From: JANNSW01 sp031431235
GTDB taxonomy: Bacteria > Pseudomonadota > Alphaproteobacteria > Rhizobiales > Hyphomicrobiaceae
Assembly: GCA_031431235.1 (NCBI GenBank)
Contig: JANPDA010000205.1
Coordinates: forward strand, 1-8,737
Length of the DNA: 8,737 nt
Direction: 5' to 3'
Shown here: positions 8,201 to 8,737 of the stretch, one piece after another
How positions within the stretch are numbered: position 1 is the first letter of the stretch
Layout of the letters: each line of letters opens with the position of its first letter
Translations under genes and position numbers: made by a program
Notes under the pieces: model-generated
Databases searched by the model: none
What the model saw: only the letters and a program-made list of their open reading frames with translations
Told to the model about the DNA's origin: nothing

Positions 8201-8212
8201 CCATACGCCTGA
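5201..8212 (+). CDS. SerC-SerA fusion: phosphoserine aminotransferase-like domain joined to 3-phosphoglycerate dehydrogenase-like domain
   Basis: Two enzymes of the phosphorylated serine pathway in one chain (1003 residues from ATG 5201). Residues ~40-505 resemble SerC: NQFFGVGP (41-48), MHRG (96-99), GGGHSGF (130-136), HETTG (222-226), Asp254 in LDATSM, and FQKAIGG (282-288) with Lys284 as the PLP lysine, NT at 357-358, and YRAWIGGIRP (478-487) with a substrate-type Arg479. After a linker (~505-540), residues ~540-925 resemble SerA: MNTPSFNSRATAQ (661-673), the Rossmann motif GYGNIG (723-728), NYDRG (813-817, catalytic Arg816), a possible acid Asp846, and LPHAAADT (873-880, catalytic His875). 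There is no ACT domain; about 78 unassigned residues end the protein. Odd points: the SerA phosphate-binding Arg region reads VICAATFLP, and the acidic residue after the second Rossmann strand is replaced by HARPKHK, suggesting NADP. Start is uncertain: ATG 5201 has GGAG nine bases upstream; GTG 5240 has GGGGAG eight bases upstream; ATG 5192 abuts its GGAG. An alternative role is a PdxB/SerC-like step in vitamin B6 synthesis. Fusion and families are clear, substrate is not. Confidence 0.88.
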   Translation: MTGLHSPAWGDLRVISIEGLKQQRANSLEATRSGPPRRTANQFFGVGPITDGALDEVDSRLLRFEFEHWLEKNYRKLDDKGRDLGPYTVAEVGRSMHRGYPADKFLIDMMREIHRYFEFPKQNKMAVGLGGGHSGFTVCALHLITANDKSQHVYVDTPAPESEAAKAGGFFRQSWGAQIVEMQRYARNGDESRIHFAGAEGGIPSADALERMGVRLFIGVGHETTGATTYSQTEIANLIAWIDRNPAEHHAVLDATSMLGAMPWSPETVRDAMTKCCLFMPFQKAIGGISGYFVVSFTPDALALVERNQKEPSWAIPRQLKIAAPIDPKRPLTGERTVNVGPFYDPAQDKMLGGVINTYSTLAFAETTFGLLRAERRIGPVAELNRRSVANRQAVNDWVAAQSLLELGVADAEHRGAAVTLLRVADPGITDPALHARIIARSKQVLGPDGVTRPNGEHERGLDVARYVNAFPGTPGDYRAWIGGIRPVADITALLDNLAFAYHRGKIVVLEEELAKAGVTFDAAAEGSARPRKDDPKRAYKVLIADLIGLKHDRARQCDHSAVESTIEAKGGVFHAGPIADGKPLAPGRIHFFYQPDLSTEAEILPQTDKGQFDAVICAATFLPKASVFRLGGVRIGAGTGNMGSASWGGGNGEGGEAALMNTPSFNSRATAQMAMKALLKVAPDLPVDELHARVCAGDFDTGKNLREFPTEKLEGKKLAVIGYGNIGRELARIATAFGMKVAIHARPKHKNWIESEGYEFAATAEDAASGADVISPHTGLGALDAATGTYANAGLVGRSVLSRLNEGAIVINYDRGEVVDAAALDEALASGKVRYAAIDADLFKDAATGKLSGPMLPYLALAERHQGKLELLPHAAADTEHWSRVEGARQAVDQIFDCIQYREVTNLKGSLPEGYTNSGARTVAGVGKVLPGDLARAVGHGETLAGARKAAETIAAIWGALEATTDPARRQELINRYGATLLESTNRFATLMRQHGLEGPYA
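5226..5231 (+). promoter_or_regulatory. Shine-Dalgarno candidate for the alternative GTG start of the fusion gene
   Basis: GGGGAG eight bases before GTG 5240. A start here would remove 13 residues relative to ATG 5201 and leave a protein of 990 residues. The competing GGAG at 5188-5191 serves ATG 5201, so the sequence alone does not settle the choice. Confidence 0.35.
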
Positions 8213-8217
8213 TCGAG

Positions 8218-8264
8218 CCCCTCACCCGGCCCTTCGGGCCACCCTCTCCCGCCAGGGGCGAGGG
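8218..8264. repeat. Palindromic intergenic repeat, double stem-loop
   Basis: It begins five bases after the fusion gene stop with CCCTCACCC. GGCCC-TTC-GGGCC (8228-8240) is a perfect five-pair hairpin. CCCTCTCCC (8242-8250) pairs with GGGCGAGGG (8256-8264) with one mismatch. From general knowledge, similar CCCTCACCC...CCCTCTCCC intergenic repeats occur in many copies in GC-rich proteobacterial genomes. Six A follow (8265-8270) rather than T, so it is not a classical intrinsic terminator for the upstream gene, though the stems could protect or trim the 3' end of its mRNA. Confidence 0.65.
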
Positions 8265-8291
8265 AAAAAAGCGAGGCCGCGCGGCAAGTCA

Positions 8292-8336
8292 GCCGGTCCA
8301 GGACCGGCCGGACGAGGGGTCGTGCGCTGCCCTCGT
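8292..8336. terminator. Pair of stem-loops between converging genes, possible terminator region
   Basis: GCCGGTCC (8292-8299) and GGACCGGC (8301-8308) form a near-perfect palindrome around one A. ACGAGGG (8312-8318) and CCCTCGT (8330-8336) form a seven-pair stem with an 11-base loop, followed on the plus strand by TT and a further T. The second stem lies directly after the stop of the small minus-strand gene. Position between converging genes suggests two-way termination, but there is no proper T tract on either strand. Confidence 0.3.
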
Positions 8337-8337
8337 T

Positions 8338-8529
8338 TCAAGCCTCGATCGCCTCGCGCCGGAACGGTGGACGGTCGGGGTCGGGGGTTTCGCCCCATTG
8401 TTGCGCGAAGCGGTAGCCGGCATAGACGGCAGCCGCGACGGTCGCGAGTGAGACTATTCGATGGGAGACGACTGTTTTGCAGGCTCGGCCTGAGGTATCT
8501 TGCGAGCACGAGGGAGAGACGGAGGACAA
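8338..8529 (-). CDS. Possible small single-pass membrane protein, function unknown
   Basis: A 63-residue frame with one hydrophobic helix at about 25-39 (IVSLATVAAAVYAGYRF) followed by a charged, proline-rich tail (GETPDPDRPPFRREA). The body from IVSL onward uses G/C-ending codons like the neighbouring genes and reads as a credible short inner-membrane protein. The start is poor: the only candidate is TTG 8529, with no well-placed Shine-Dalgarno sequence, and no ATG or GTG lies just ahead of the helix where a protein of this type would begin. The 5' end may have changed, perhaps through insertion of the element at 8571-8700 and decay around it. I do not recognise a family. The frame is convergent with the SerC-SerA gene. 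Confidence 0.4.
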   Translation of the reverse strand: MSSVSPSCSQDTSGRACKTVVSHRIVSLATVAAAVYAGYRFAQQWGETPDPDRPPFRREAIEA

Positions 8530-8570
8530 ACGGCTTGCTTTTGCAGTGTTCTAATCTCCTTGCATATTCC

Positions 8571-8700
8571 TAGTGCTCGGACTCATTCATTCGGTACCCC
8601 AAATGAATGGCCAGCCCACTAGCCAACTCTCTGTTCGTGCTCCGTCTTTCCATTCATCGATCCAGCTTCGCCGGAATCGAATGAATGAGTCGGAACACTA
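8571..8700. mobile_element. Miniature inverted-repeat element (MITE-like), 130 bp, TA-bounded
   Basis: The two ends are inverted repeats of 23 bp matching at 21 positions: 8571-8593 starts TAGTGCTCGGACTCATTC, and the reverse complement of 8678-8700 starts TAGTGTTCCGACTCATTC. Both ends begin with TA, as expected from a TA target duplication of the IS630/Tc1-mariner type. An internal pair, ATGAATGG (8603-8610) and CCATTCAT (8650-8657), gives each arm its own sub-terminal hairpin. It has no coding capacity, and its AT-richer, repetitive composition differs from its surroundings. It would need a transposase supplied from elsewhere. The IS630 link is inferred from the TA ends only. Confidence 0.62.
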
Positions 8701-8737
8701 GCCGCGGGAGATCATTGCCCGCTATCGAGCACCGCTT
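8701..8737. other. Right-edge segment, no assignable feature
   Basis: Thirty-seven bases beyond the inverted-repeat element. An open plus-strand reading (REIIARYRAPL) exists but is too short to assign. The sequence returns to the GC-rich character of the rest of the window. Confidence 0.3.

Overview
The window is GC-rich DNA with strong G/C bias at third codon positions. Gene types and an intergenic repeat (8218-8264) of a kind common in GC-rich proteobacteria suggest an alphaproteobacterium, perhaps of the Hyphomicrobiales. This is inference, as no rRNA or other taxonomic marker is present. There are four substantial genes, one probable small gene, and a 3' non-coding stretch with repeats and a probable miniature transposon.

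Layout. (1) 1-60 does not fit the gene that follows; it reads better as coding on the minus strand, so the left edge may hold a rearrangement or assembly joint. (2) 91-2397, plus: a modular cell-wall hydrolase with an N-terminal Cys-containing domain (probably incomplete), a peptidoglycan-binding domain, a Pro/Ala linker with repeats, a GH19 lysozyme/chitinase-like domain, a second peptidoglycan-binding domain and two C-terminal membrane helices. (3) 2458-3624, plus: an ABC-transporter ATPase of the Fbp/Pot type with a C-terminal TOBE-like region and no permease beside it. (4) 3635-5026, minus, convergent with (3): a serralysin-type zinc metalloprotease with RTX repeats, probably exported by a type I system not in the window. 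(5) 5027-5200: a divergent intergenic region with a candidate sigma70-type promoter and two TTGC/GCAA dyads. (6) 5201-8212, plus: a ~1000-residue fusion of a phosphoserine-aminotransferase (SerC)-like domain and a 3-phosphoglycerate-dehydrogenase (SerA)-like domain. (7) 8213-8737: a palindromic intergenic repeat, a pair of stem-loops, a possible small membrane protein on the minus strand, and a 130-bp element with 23-bp inverted ends bounded by TA.

The genes do not form one pathway. The hydrolase and protease both act at or outside the cell surface, the ATPase is an orphan, and the fusion enzyme is metabolic. The most interesting item is the SerC-SerA fusion. It keeps most catalytic residues of both enzymes but has changed the residues that normally set substrate and NAD preference, so it may be a self-contained serine (or vitamin B6-like) module or an enzyme with a new substrate. 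The TA-bounded miniature element is second.
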